Below, in pieces: positions 10,115 through 21,447 of a DNA stretch of 64,000 nucleotides. The translations under genes and the position numbers were made by a program. The notes under the pieces were generated by a model. That model saw nothing but the letters and a program-made list of their open reading frames with translations. It searched no databases and was not told where the DNA came from. Source of the stretch: Simmondsia chinensis (taxonomy: Eukaryota > Streptophyta > Magnoliopsida > Caryophyllales > Simmondsiaceae); NCBI GenBank assembly GCA_018398585.1, contig JAGTTD010000012.1:17183036-17247035 (forward strand), given 5' to 3'. Position 1 is the stretch's first letter. Every line of letters begins with the position of its first letter.

Positions 10115-11660
10115 AAAGATATGAAATTAGAAGAAGAATTCTAAAAATTTCAAGGTCGTCTTTGCAATGACTTCTTCTAGCACCGGGAGTGTAGACTCCA
10201 AAAGATATTTAACTTCGGAAAACTTTTGGAACAAAATTTTTCCTTTAATCTTTCTGCAAAATAATTTTTCAGAAACATTATGTTAAACAATAATTCGAAA
10301 AACCCCTAAAACAGTTTTAGGTTTTTCGTCATGGGAGAAAACCGATTCCAAAACCTTTTTACCTATTTATTTTTCTCTCGGCAAAAACGTGTATATTTAT
10401 AGGCAAAAGGAATTGCTGAGTCGTGTCACATGTCATCCATGCATTGGTCAAAATAGAAGCACACGGATAGACATACACTTGGGCCCAGCTTCTTAGCGCG
10501 TGTGGCACTTGCCTGTATATTATTGGCTCTCACTGAATGTCGCGAATCTGGGGCTGTTTTTCTTGCGATTTTTTTTTTTTTAAATCCCACATGCATAAAA
10601 TCATCTTATGAATTTTATTTAGCATAAAATCTATTTATCTCATAAATTCTCTTATAAATATTTTCAAACGATGCTTAAGTTTAGGCTTGCAAAGGGACCT
10701 TAGGGACGATCGAACTCTAGCACCAAATGGGTCAAATATGATTATCATATCATGATAACTATTGATTACCATATAGAAAAGCTTAATTCCACTAAATACG
10801 TTTTACTGTACTCTAGAATTAAATATATTCACTTAAAACTTTCCAAATAACTTTTATTGTGACAATTAATCCCTCTATTAGATATCTGTGAGCAAAAGGA
10901 AATTTAACCATTATCCTTACTTTTCTTGCATCTTTTGTCATAGTTCTCAATACTCCCTTCTTGAACAATTCAATAATATAGAAATAGTTTCCGTACTAAT
11001 TCCAAATGTCAAACATATGGAATACTTTGGCCAAAGATACTAGAATCCGTTTGTATGCTTGCGAATCAACAAAGGGGGTATTTTTATCTCATTAGAGACT
11101 ATAGATTCCAAGTAAAACGTTTGTTCTCGCTACACATCTTGCCGTTACCCAATGCACATAAAATTTTGGTCAATGCACTATAACTTATTCTTTTGGGACA
11201 TTAAAGTAATGAACAATCCATGAATAAGTTTAGACTTTCCTAGATTCAGAGTTATCATCTTACATAATTAATTATTTTTTTATAGCAATTAAGAAACAAA
11301 TAATTTAGATGGTCCAGCTGAGTGTTCCAATCTTATTGACAACACCAACATAATACAAGTTATTTAAAGTATTATATAATAGTCTTATCAGACAAGTTGT
11401 CCAAACGTATCACCGACTATGAACACACTTTGAAAACATGTAACCAGTTTGATCTAAGTCTATCCATGGCTCAATCTCATCAGCCACTTAAACCTAACAT
11501 GTCATCTTGGACTACATCCATCTCATGGAACATTTTAGAAAAACAATAACACATATTTTGACTCGTAAAACATATTCGAACTATAAATAACTAAAATAAT
11601 CCTATTTATTTAATATTTAGAACTAACTAATTGGGTTTTTTCAAGGCACCAATTCCAATA
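10115..11660 (-). repeat. Copia-C1 3' LTR, main part
   Basis: On the - strand it starts at 11660 with ATTGGAATTGGTGCC (TGTTGGAATTGGTGTCC in the other copies), directly after the PPT. It matches 29640-31182 block by block: CTATTAGATATC, CATATGGAATACTTTGGCCA, TTGCGAATCAAC, TTATAGGCAAAAG, CTTCTAGCACC. With 3859-4133 the LTR is about 1.82 kb. Confidence 0.85.
10392..10403 (-). promoter_or_regulatory. TATA box of copia-C1 3' LTR
   Basis: The - strand reads CCTATAAATATA, and the same word occurs in the C1 5' LTR at 29877-29888. The GC-richer sequence upstream of it (10420-10560) is shared by the copia LTRs. Confidence 0.55.
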
Positions 11661-12276
11661 ATCCCCCACTTGTCCTAAACCCAATTAGTGCTACATTGTA
11701 TAACTATCCCCTAGATATCTATCATCTCTTTGACTACAAACTCTAACCAATAACCATCTATCACTATCTCATTCCTTTGCTCACAAATGTTGATCTACTA
11801 AGAACCTTCTGAGTCAAATAGTCCACTTAACAACTTCATAGCTGTCAAGCACCCAACTTCCATAGTGGAATAAGCAAGACAATACTGCTTTACTCTTCAC
11901 TGTCTAATGATTCCCACTATGAAGGTAAACATGGATCTCTGACATCAAACATCTAAACTTCCTTTTAAAACAAATGAACCATGATAAATGCAACATCCTT
12001 TCTTTGATCCTCATAAAATAGTTGGCTCATCTAAGGTCTTTCACTTTTAAACTAACCGGACAATTAAATATTAATAGCTCATGACATTTCTACACCATTC
12101 TTAATGAGTAGAATGTCATCTCTACTTACAACACAATGAAAGTCACTATTTTGTAGCCCTGTCAGACGTGCTCTCATGGCTCACTAACCATTGATTCAAA
12201 TTCCAAGGACTTGACAGTCATCAATGAATCTACTATTCAATGAACAAAATGCTTAATTAAGTCTACAAATTGACTA
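11661..12276 (-). pseudogene. pol: Copia-C1 RT active site, RNase H remnant and PPT
   Basis: On the - strand, the RT active-site block reads SRDDILLIKNG near 12100-12141 (copia YVDDILLIGN). It is followed by a decayed LSGQFKMKDL-like stretch. The RNase H block is STMEVG at 11851-11868, then YEVVKWTI and LRRFL, equivalent to STMEAEYxACYExVxxAxWLRxFL. Most of the sequence between RT and RNase H is deleted. The PPT, AGGACAAGTGGGGGAT, follows at 11661-11676 just before the LTR. Athila-E2 splits the RT at 12277, and the upstream RT half is at 18999-19612. Stops are present in every frame. Confidence 0.72.
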
Positions 12277-12539
12277 TGCTAGGTCTAATCTAATATATAA
12301 TTATTTTTATCATTTTGATTTATTTTTAACCATTTTACAGCAAATTTTTATCGCTTTTGCTCGGTTTTGCTCTTTTTCTCTCATATTGCCATTTTCTTGC
12401 AAAAAAACACTTATTTTATGCTAAATCTTGCTAGGTTTTATCATCAACATCAATATTTTAATGCAAGATACATAAAAAAAATGCATTAAAATGAGCTAAA
12501 TCAATCAAAATACTAGTTTTAGCAAGAAATCACCAAGTT

Positions 12540-12975
12540 CGTGCACAATTTAATTCAACTTGCAAAAAGGGTTGGCCAAATGCATAAATCAGGTGCAAGG
12601 ATGGACTAAATAATGCATTAACATGTCCAAGTTGATGTAAACTCTGAATTTAAGTGGTGCAAAGCTCAAAAATCTGAAGAAAAACAGCTAAGAGCAGCAA
12701 AGTGTAGAGAATGAATAATAGGCTTGTACAATTCACTTCAACTTGCAATTTTGTGTGGCAAAATGAACAAACCAAGTGCAAGGATGGTTTGTACACTTCA
12801 AGTACATGATAATAATGATGTCAAGGCTCAGTTATGGGTGGCAAAAGCAAAAAAGAAGAAGAAGAAGAAGAGAAATAAGCAAGAACAGCAGCTGCAGACA
12901 ATGTACAACAACCATGAACAATTTACTTCAACTTGCAAATTTGGATGGCAAAATGGACAAATAAGAACTGGGTAG
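12540..12975 (+). repeat. U3 tandem repeat in E2 LTR (about 185 bp, 2.3 copies)
   Basis: Each copy starts around TTCAACTTGCAA, then GGCAAAATG and ACAAA, then GTGCAAGGATGG. Anchors are spaced 183 and 190 bp. The 3' LTR has the same array (17578, 17760, 17946). E1 has only one equivalent block (near 4395), so the expansion is specific to the E2 lineage. The A-rich open frames across it are not genes. Confidence 0.65.
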
Positions 12976-13052
12976 TAAGGAGCAGAATGGAGGTGCAATG
13001 AGCTTTAAGCTTGCAATTTTTTGTATTTTTTTTTAATTCCAACCTTATGTAC

Positions 13053-13062
13053 TATAAATAGG
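13053..13062 (+). promoter_or_regulatory. TATA box of E2 5' LTR
   Basis: TATAAATAGG lies in the conserved context CCAACCTTATGTAC, as in the E1 LTR. Confidence 0.62.
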
Positions 13063-13984
13063 GATGCTTAGGAGGTGTTTTAGCATCATTCAATCCAGAA
13101 AAATCAAATCCAAAGTAGAGAAATAAGATAAAAATTGGTAGGAAGAAAGAAGGAGGAGAAAAGAAGAAGTTTGATTTGAAATTTTGTATTTTCATGTTCT
13201 TTTCTATCCTTTTCTTCATTAAGTTCATGAATTTTGTGTTAAATATGTCTTACATTAAGTTTATCATGAACTAATTTTGTTATTCCAAGGCTACAATGTA
13301 GACTAAGTTGTAACATACGCTCATTTCTAATTCAACGTATTCAATGTTTTGTTATTGCATTGTTGAAGTGTTTATCACTGTTCTTTATGTGTTTTAAATG
13401 CTTGATCACCATTTAAGGCCTATAATGAATCATAATGAGTCTGAGAGGAGATTTATGTTGATTTCTAAGGTGATAAGCACCACAAATTGAGTGAATGCTC
13501 GAGAGAGATTAACGCGATTTGTGTGGTTTTTAAGTGAAAATCATAGAGCTTTAAAAACTCTTTTCTTATTTAAATTCATGCACAAGAGTGATGGGTTAAT
13601 ATGCAAAAGAGCATGCTAAATGTTGTTCGAGAGAGAATATTTAGTAAATTGAGATTTTCAGCCATCGACACGCAATAACAACTTGAATAATTAGAATAGA
13701 AAGGTGTATTGATGCAACAAGGTAAAATCGGATGCCTTCGATTTTATTAAATCATAAAAACCACAAAACATTAGCAAAATTTAGATAAAATTCAGTAAAC
13801 AAATTTCGTTTCCTTTTCTTTTAATTTATTTTATATCACTGACCTTAATTTTCGGTTAGTGTTAAAGCAACTAATTTTGGTACTCGCTCAATAACAATCC
13901 TCGTAAGAACGATACTTTACTCACACTTTATTACTTGATACGACAAGTGCACTTGCTAAAGCATATACTCCAAGTAAAGCATCA

Positions 13985-14010
13985 AGTTTTTGGCGCGTTG
14001 CCTGGGATTG
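13985..14010 (+). other. E2 primer-binding site
   Basis: AGTTTTTGGCGCGTTGCCTG is the Athila tRNA-Asp PBS with one base deleted in GGCGCCGTTG. It starts two bases after the LTR end. Confidence 0.75.
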
Positions 14011-14325
14011 TCTCTGTTTGAGTAATATCACTACCAACTAGTTTTGGGGCTAATTTAAAATTGTTAATAATTTGTATATTTTGTTTAAAGTAAATCTCTT
14101 TTCATTCATTTATTTTATTTGTAAAGATAATTCTTACAAATTAATAGATAAATAAATAAATTCGTGTACACTCCACTAAAAAAACTTTGTTAGTTTTGTG
14201 TTATTTTGTTATTTTTCTTATATTTTGTCTTTAATTTTATTTTTATTTTGCTTATAAATTCACTTTGTTAGGGCTCTAAATGTTAAATTTGATATTTTAA
14301 AGTTTTCGATAATATTAGGGTTACC

Positions 14326-14383
<58 letters not shown>

Positions 14384-14655
14384 TAAATTTGTGTTCTCTT
14401 ACTTTTATTTTAGATTGTTGTATTTTTAGGTTTTTTGATTAATTTTAACTTTATTGTAATCTTTTTTTAGTTATCTAGATAGTTTTTTCAAAGCTAGGTT
14501 TGTTATCCTAAAGTTTTTCAAAACCTTTAGTATTACTAATACCCCTTTCTTAAAACTCGGTTTTTAAGGGTTGTTGTTGTCTTAATCTTTCTCACTATTT
14601 TTTTTTTCCTCTAACAATTAAGTTTATTTATTTATTATTTATTCATAAAAAAAAA
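14011..14655 (+). repeat. E2 leader with a 50-base poly-C run
   Basis: The T-rich leader repeats have the same layout as in E1. The C-tract at 14328-14377 is 50 uninterrupted C. A second, shorter C-tract (ACCCCTTTC) lies near 14541. No coding sequence is seen. Confidence 0.65.
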
Positions 14656-15742
14656 GTGCTAAAAGTGATGGCTTGCTACAACTTTATAAGACCTCAATAC
14701 CAAGCTGTATTTAATGCATTATCTGCTCAACTTTCACTAATTCAAGACATGATTACTGCTAGTACTCCTACATGTGAATTGTGTGCAAGTAACCATGCTA
14801 GTATGGAATGTCAAATGGGTAATAGCTTTTCTTCATCAGGTTTTGAGCAATATACCTTTATGAGACGTCAATATCAAGCTGTACCGAGAAAAAAAACTGA
14901 GCATTCATGAAATTAGTGCATTATTTGCCCAACTTCCACAAATTCAAGAACAATTAAAAGACATAACTGCTACTAGTACTCCTAGATGTGAATTTTGGGC
15001 AGATAACCATGCTAGTATAAAATGTCAATTAGGTAATAGCTTTTTCTCATGGGATTTTGAACAAGGTAATTACATGTCAAATTTTAACCAACCCCAGTAT
15101 AATCCCTACTCTAGCACTTATAGTCAAGAATGGATGGATCCTTCTTGGAATCATCACGAAACATCTTGGTCGCCCATTTATCCGTCTCAAGAAAAGAACA
15201 ATTACTTATAAGAGACATTTAGGGAATTCATGAAACCTGTGAGTGACCTAAAAAGCTAAAGAACCTCCATCCAAAATCCTGAACCTCAAGTGGGGACTGT
15301 AATAGAGGAACAGTCGGAGAGGTTTGAAGAATACTTGCCTAGCAATACCATCATCATTCTAGGGGAGGAAACTAACACCATAGCATTGAGGGATAAAGAC
15401 ACATTAAAAGAACCACCTCAATATGACATAATCCCCTTAATCGACTCATTGCCACCAAGGACCAAACCTATCTTTACCGACCCACCACCACCAGTCATTG
15501 AAATAGAATGTCAAGCTTATTTGACATGGTCAAAGATTTTCAAAACTATGGATGCCTCTGAGAGGAATTGTAGAAAAGATTTGGAAAGAAAATCCAGGTT
15601 ATGGCAAATTAGGCTCAAGGATCTCAAGATTAAAGAAGGCGGAGGTGGTCGTGTAAAGAAGGGAAAAAGGAAGATCCATGGAAGAAAATGGTCATTGTGG
15701 GTGGATGGTGGAAACTATATTCTCCTTCAAGACATGGGATAG
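14656..15742 (+). pseudogene. E2 partial Athila gag with duplicated zinc-knuckle, plus basic Gly-rich ORF
   Basis: It starts LKVMACYNFIRPQYQA, followed by the knuckle CELCASNHASMEC. A 174-bp tandem duplication repeats this segment, and the second knuckle reads CEFWADNHASIKC, so one Cys is lost. Past stops, the 15290-15742 frame (150 codons) runs SERFEEYLPSNTI, TNTIALRDKDTLKEPPQYD, then TDPPPPVIEIEC, a basic stretch, GGGGRVKKGKRKIHGRKWSL and a stop after LLQDMG. This is the longest intact version of the gag-tail and basic-domain fusion in the window. Its start codon is internal to gag, so the true start is unknown. The gag N-terminus and pol are missing. Confidence 0.72.
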
Positions 15743-17286
15743 ATCCACTTAAAGAGTCGTGCTAACAACTATAACCAAAAGCGCTTCTCGGGAGGAAACC
15801 CAAGTGCTCTTTTCCTTACTTCTTTTATTTTAGTTTCCTTTTATTTTTATTATTTTCTCATGTTTCTATACATTTTTGTTCAAACAGGTATTTTGAAACA
15901 AGTTTAGGGGTAACCAGATCACAACATTCGACATCAAATGAACAATCTTCAAACCTGGGAAGTATCTCTCACCCACTGCTTCGTTCCTTATATTTCTTTT
16001 AACATTTAAGAAAATGTTAAATTTAATTTTGGGGGTGGGAGAGACAAAGTTTTAAATTTTTGAAACAAAATTTTTAAAATTTTGAAACAAATTTTTTTCA
16101 AAAAGTTTCCCTATTTTATATTTTAGGGTCAGCTTTAGTGGGTCTTAGAGTTCGAATCCTTTGTATGGGGATGTAAATAGTGTAGGCCAACAAAAAATTG
16201 TCTATTTTCTACAGTTTTCATCATTAGTCTTTTAAAAATTTCATTAAAAAAAAAAAAGAGTAAGTACTTATCATCATATTTTTTAGGTAACTTCTCTACT
16301 CTCTTTAGCTCATTTATTTTAATTAGATTTGAATAACCTGATAATCAATTATTTTTGTGCTCTAACTGTAAAACACGATTTAATCTAAGGCGCTATCTTG
16401 ATAAAACCATGGTATTTGACTTCACTAATTAGCATGGATATTTTACTTTTCTTTCTGATTAAAAAATGCTCAAATTCGAATGGGTTACATTAATATTATC
16501 ATTTACATAATAGACTTTGGAGAGTTATGCCTAAATCTAAGGGAAAATATGAAAAAAAAAAAAAAAAAAAAAAAGGAAAGCATCTCTAGCACCACTATCC
16601 CACATAAACAATTTTAAGATATGTGCTACCCATTAAGAGGGCGTCTCAGTGGTGGCTTCTCTTACTTATGGGTCATCGCCCAGGAGTCGGAGCTTGATTC
16701 TCACTGAAGATATACTCAGAAAGCCATAATGAAGGCATCTCAGGGGTGGCTTCTCTTATTTATGGGTCATCACCTAGGAGTCGGAGCTTAATTCTCACTG
16801 AAGATATACTCACATGGTAAGATTGGGGGTATCTTAATGGTGGCTTCTCTTACTTATGAGTTATCGCCCAGGAGTCGGAGCTTGATTCTCGTTGAAGATA
16901 TACTCATGAGCCGAAATTGACTCGAGCAAATAAATTCCTCTGGAAAAAAAAGGAGAGAAAAAAATGGCGCAAATACTTAGTTTTGGGCATACTTGATAAG
17001 TATTATTATGAGTGGTATGATTTTTGTCCTCTATTCGGTTTGAATATCTAGAGGTTAGAAATGATGGATAAACTTAATTTGCTTAACTAATGTTTGAATT
17101 GAGTTACCGAGGTAACTAACAGATTTTTCCTTGGAAATATGGTTTTGCCTTTAGAACCTTGAACTTTGAGCCCCAGTTATTCTTCTCTAATTTGGAGTGC
17201 ACCTACTTTGAATTGTGGAAAAATTACTAAAAGGCATGAGATCCTGTACTTCAAGATTTAGCCTTGCTCGAGGACGAGTAAGATTT
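15743..17286 (+). other. E2 long 3' untranslated region
   Basis: It carries the landmarks GCGCTTCTCGGGAGGAAACCC near 15780, GTATGGGGATGTAAATAGTG near 16162, and ACCATGGTATTTGACTTCAC near 16407. A poly-A run is at 16552-16574. No gene is seen. Confidence 0.6.
16640..16921 (+). repeat. Three tandem tRNA-like units in E2 (period 94 bp)
   Basis: The units start at 16640, 16734 and 16828. Each has GCGTCTCAGTGGTGGCTTCT or a variant as box-A-like region and GAGCTTGATTCTCACTG as box-B-like region. The middle part is more decayed than in E1 (CTTATGGGTCATCGCCCAGG). The three units resemble each other more than those of E1, which suggests local expansion in this lineage. Confidence 0.72.
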
Positions 17287-17302
17287 ACGTTTGGGGGTAT
17301 TT
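17287..17302 (+). other. E2 polypurine tract
   Basis: ACGTTTGGGGGTATTT lies immediately before the 3' LTR. Confidence 0.72.
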
Positions 17303-18998
17303 TGATAGGTCTAATTTAGTATATAATTATTTTTATCATTTTGATTCATTTTTAACTATTTTACATCAAATTTTTATCGCTTTTGCTCGGTTTCGCTCTT
17401 TTTCGTTCATATTGCCATTTTCTCACAAAAACACTAATTTTATGCTAAATCTTGCTAGGTTTCATGATCAACATCAATATTTAAATGCAAGATACATCAA
17501 ATAAAAGCATAAAAATAAGCTCAATCAATCAAAATACTAGTTTTAGCAAGAAATCTCCAAGTTCATGCACAATTCAATTCAACTTGCAAAAAGGTGTGGC
17601 CAAATGCACAAATTAGGTGCAATGATGGATTAAACAATGCATTAACATGTCCAAGTTGATGTAAACTATGAATTTAAGTGGTGCAAAGCCCAAAAATTTG
17701 AAGAAAAACAGCTAAGAACAGCAAAGTGCTGAGAATGAACAATAAGCCTATACAATTCACTTCAACTTGCAATTTTGGGTGGCAAAATGAACAAATCAAG
17801 TGCAAGGATGCTTTGTACACTTCAAGTCCATGTTAATAATGATGTCAAGGCTCAGTTTTGGGTGGCAAAAGCAGGAAAAAAAAATGAAGAAAAATAAGCA
17901 AGAACAGCAACTGCAGAGATTGTACAACAACTACGAACAATTTACTTCAACTTGCAAATTTAGGTGGCAAAATGGACAAATAAGAACTAGGCATTAAGGA
18001 GCAGAATGGAGGCGCAATGAGCTTTAAGCTTGCAATTTTTTATATTTTTTTAAATTCCAACCTTATTTACTATAAATAGGGATGCTTAGGAGGTGTTTTA
18101 GCATCATTCAATCCAGAAAAATCAAATACGAAGTAGAGAAATAAGGTAGAAATTCGTAGGAAGAAAGAGGGAGGAGAAAAGAAGAAGTTTGGTTTGAAAT
18201 TTTGCATTTTCAAGTTCTTTTCTATCCTTCTCTTCATTAAGTTCATGAATTTTGTGTTAAATATGTCTTATATTAAGTTTATCATGAACTAATTTTGTTA
18301 TTCCAAGGCTACAATGTAGCCTAAGTTGTAATATACACTCATTTCTAATTCAACGTATTCAATGTTTTGTTATTGCGTTGTTGAAATGTTTATCATTGTT
18401 CTCCATAAGTTTTAAACGCTTGATCACCACTTAAGGCCTATGATGATTCATAATGAGTCCGAGAGGAGATTTATGATGATTTCTAAGGTGATAAGCACCA
18501 CAGATTGAGCGAATGCTCGAGAGAGATTAACGCAATTTGTATGGTTTTTAAGTGAAAATCATAGAGCTCTAAAAACTCTTTTTTTATTTAGATTCATGCA
18601 CGAGAGTGATGGGTTAATATGTAAAAGAGCATGCTAAATGTTGCTCGAAGAGAATATTAGTAAATTGGGATCTTCAACCATCAACATGTAATAACAACTT
18701 GAATAACGAGAATAGAAAGGCATATTGATGCAACTAGGTAAAATCGGATGCCTTGGATTTTATTAAATCATAAAAACCACCAAAAATCAGTAAACTTTAT
18801 ATGAAATTCAGTAAACAAATTTTGTTTCCTTTTTTTAATTTATTTTATATCAAAAACCCCAATTTTTAGACTTTCAGATAGTGTTAAAGCTACTAATTTC
18901 TTCCTCAATAAAAATCCTCATGGGAACGATACTTTACTCACAGTTTATTACTTGATATGACTAGTGCACTTGCTAACGCATACACAACGTACGCATCA
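17303..18998 (+). repeat. Athila-E2 3' LTR
   Basis: It begins TGATAGGTCTAATTTAGTAT and ends TACGCATCA, with TATAAATAGG at 18071 and the same three-part U3 repeat as the 5' LTR. The pair remains closely alignable. Confidence 0.86.
18071..18080 (+). promoter_or_regulatory. TATA box of E2 3' LTR
   Basis: TATAAATAGG corresponds to 13053 in the 5' LTR. Confidence 0.55.
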
Positions 18999-19612
18999 AC
19001 TACCTTAGTTTGCATACTCTATGCTCTTAACTCTTAGCAACAAACTTGTGTGGTTGTATCATATATGTAACCTTTATTAAGATGACCATTGAGAAAATGC
19101 CATCTTAACTTCCATTTCCCATATCTAATCACAATGAGATTCAATGGATGAGAGCATCCTTTTGGACTTCAACACAGCATCTGGCTAGAAGGACTCTTCA
19201 AAGACGATTCCTTCCTTTAGGGTTCTACTGCCATCAGTCTAGCCTGGAAGGTCTCAACCTTCTTGTCCAATTAACTCTTTATACTTGTAGATGCATTCGG
19301 ATCCAATCTAATGGACGCCTTTTAATGCCTCTACAAGTGCCCAGACTTAGTTAAAATACAATTATTCTTACTTAGCTTTTATTGCCTTGACCCGTTGGTT
19401 TCCATCTTTATGCTTAAGAGATTTATTGTAATATAAAGGATCAGATTCACCATCATGCTTAATTGTTAAGACTGAAGACATGAATCCCTCAAGTGACCCT
19501 AACCATCTTCCCCCTACGCCAAAGCTCATGTACATAGTGTGACAATAACCTGGTTGAAGATGTACCTAAGACATCATCTACACTATAAGTTGTATCAAGT
19601 TGAAGAGACACA
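18999..19612 (-). pseudogene. pol: Copia-C1 reverse transcriptase, N-terminal part
   Basis: Read on the - strand, from high to low coordinates: an RSGR-like region (GVGGRWLGSLE), EHDGESDPLYYNKSL, a VWALVEALKGV-like segment, ECIYKYKEL, then EIWEMEVKMAFSQW-like and YMIQPHKFVAKS..VCKLR. These match the order WxxAMxxE, VWxLVxxPxGxxPIGCKWIYKxK, YDYEIWQMDVKTAFLNG, VYMxQPxGF and VCKLxKSLYG of copia RT. E2 is inserted right after VCKLR, and the catalytic DD block continues at about 12141. Several stops and frameshifts are present. The parallel + strand copy in C2 is 58060-58388. Confidence 0.75.
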
Positions 19613-21447
19613 TGTTAGAGTTGGTGTCCTAGGAAACACAATTTATGCAAACATTTTTATTAGTGAATAAAAGTTGTTTACTATCATCTGTTTAATTTAC
19701 TATTCTTTACGCATGTGACGTTGTTTTCTTTCAAAGCACGTACTATGAGATGGACGAAGTCCTTAAATGACATTTAGGAGATTTATTTTCAATGGATAAT
19801 GAGATTAAGCCACAAATGGACTAAATAACAAATAAGAATGTTATTTAATAATTAGTTTGTAGTCAGTATGAGTTTGGGCTGCTTGTTTGTTGAGAGTACA
19901 ATATAACATTTAGATAACTTGCCTTAGTTATGTGGATAGTGATCCAGAATGTTATGTTGATGCATTACAATGAGACTGTTAGACTGAACTGGACCATATG
20001 ATTTGCTCATTTCTGTACTACTAACAGAAGTGCGCAACTCATGTATTTTGTTTATACAATGATTCTTAATCTAGGAAATAGTTTGAACTCATGCATAGAA
20101 TGTTAATTGCTTTGATGTGATAAAGGAATGAGGTTATTATGTACAACCAAAATCATACATTCGTTCAACAATTACATGAAGTGTGATGCGAACAGATATT
20201 TTCCAAGGAATCTACCATGTAACTGAATTAATTCTAGAGACTTTGGCTAGAGCATTCCTTATATTGGACATTTTAAATTAATACATAAGTATTTTTCAGT
20301 ATAAGTGAATTATTCGAGAAGGATGGTTTGGGAACTAAGAAGGAAAAGTGAGAAAGAATGACAATAATAGTTTAAGTTATTTTTCTCATGGACATTTATT
20401 AGGAGGGTCAATTGTTAATAAACTATTGCTGGGAAATTTAACAAGTTAATATATTTATTTCAAGAGTGCAGTAAAACTTATTTAGTAGAATTAAGTTTTA
20501 CTAATTGGTCATCAATTTTTATCATAAGATGGTAATTAGATTTGATGCATTTGGAGCTAGAAATAAATTATCCCTGAAGTCTCTGTGTAAGCCTCTAAAT
20601 TATGCACCCAAAGAAGTCAAGAGAATTTATTAGATAAATTATTTTACTCAAGAGTTGAATAAAATTATTTTTTGTTAAACCTAAAAATTCATGGGATGTA
20701 TTCTTATAAAAAAGGTAAAATGGAAAATAACGTGCATGCGCGTTGATTCGCCAAAAGTGGGCTGATCCGCATTGGCCCCCTAGCCAACCAGTTAGTAATA
20801 CGTGTCTCGTGCTGCGGCCATCACCCCAGGGTGATCCACACCCAGAGGTGTGGGCCAATGGCAGGGTGCCATGTGGCACCTTGCAGCAAAAATTAAAAAG
20901 GATGCGCATTTTGATGTATTTTGCATAATTATTTTAGGTGTTTTATCCTAACTAATATACAATTTTACCTTTTGTTTTACATTTCAAATTGAATTAATCA
21001 GGTTTTAAGACTTATATAAATAGGGGTGCCTTGCTCATTCGGGTTTAATTCAATTTGCTCAGTTTCCCCTCAATTAATTAGAAAATTAAAAAGGAGAAAA
21101 CCTTCTTTCGAATTAATTCTCAGAAACGTTTTAAGAATTGCAATATTTCACGACACCCACTCATTCAGTGCTAAAAGAGGAATTGTGGAGAAGATCTTAG
21201 AGGGATGGCTGGAGCATCTTTATAGTTGTGGTCTACAATGAAGTATGAGAATTTCTTGACTTGTACTTTTCAATTATTATTTCATTATTTTTCATAGGTA
21301 TGTCATCTATGATGTGCATGGTTATATCTAATTAAAGTAAAAGTCTTGTATGTATTTAAAAGGGAATTTTAAATTAGGATTCCACTACGCCAGATACAAT
21401 CTTTTTATGTAATTTTAGTTTACAGAATAAAAATTGCCCACCTAACA
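19613..21447 (+). repeat. Solo copia LTR in copia-C1
   Basis: It starts TGTTAGAGTTGGTGTCC and ends CCACCTAACA, with ends in inverted complement (TGTTAG and CTAACA). It is flanked by ACACA (19608-19612) and ACATA (21448-21452), and flanking C1 sequence on both sides is contiguous in the C2 copy near 58000. It is 1835 bp long. No internal region is attached, so LTR-LTR recombination removed it. The GC-richer part 20740-20890 corresponds to the equivalent part of the other copia LTRs. The opposing frames 20595-20909 and 20743-20928 overlap there and are not genes. Confidence 0.85.
21013..21026 (+). promoter_or_regulatory. TATA box of solo copia LTR
   Basis: TATATAAATAGGGG follows the GC-rich U3 segment and fits a U3/R boundary. 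Confidence 0.6.

Larger units (their letters stand above)
12277..13984 (+). repeat. Athila-E2 5' LTR
   Basis: It begins TGCTAGGTCTAATC (TGATAGGTCTAATT in the partner) and ends AAGCATCA. It has TATAAATAGGG at 13053. U3 contains a degenerate repeat of about 185 bp with TTCAACTTGCA anchors at 12554, 12737 and 12927. Confidence 0.86.
12277..18998 (+). mobile_element. Athila-E2: non-autonomous Athila-type element in copia-C1 RT
   Basis: It has two LTRs of about 1.7 kb, PBS, C-tract leader, a gag remnant with duplicated zinc-knuckle, the basic ORF, three tRNA-like units and a PPT. ACTA lies on both edges (12273-12276 and 18999-19002). It is 6722 bp long. Its LTRs are about 270 bp longer than those of E1 because of repeats in U3. 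It lacks protease, RT, RNase H and integrase. Confidence 0.86.

Noticed and set aside
16640..16921. CRISPR-like array of regularly spaced repeats
   Set aside because: The whole 94-bp unit is repeated with no unique spacers, and the context is a plant retrotransposon.
20595..20928. Opposed open frames of 104 and 61 codons in a GC-richer patch
   Set aside because: They fall in the GC-rich U3 segment of the solo copia LTR, and similar GC-rich patches in other copia LTRs also give spurious frames.
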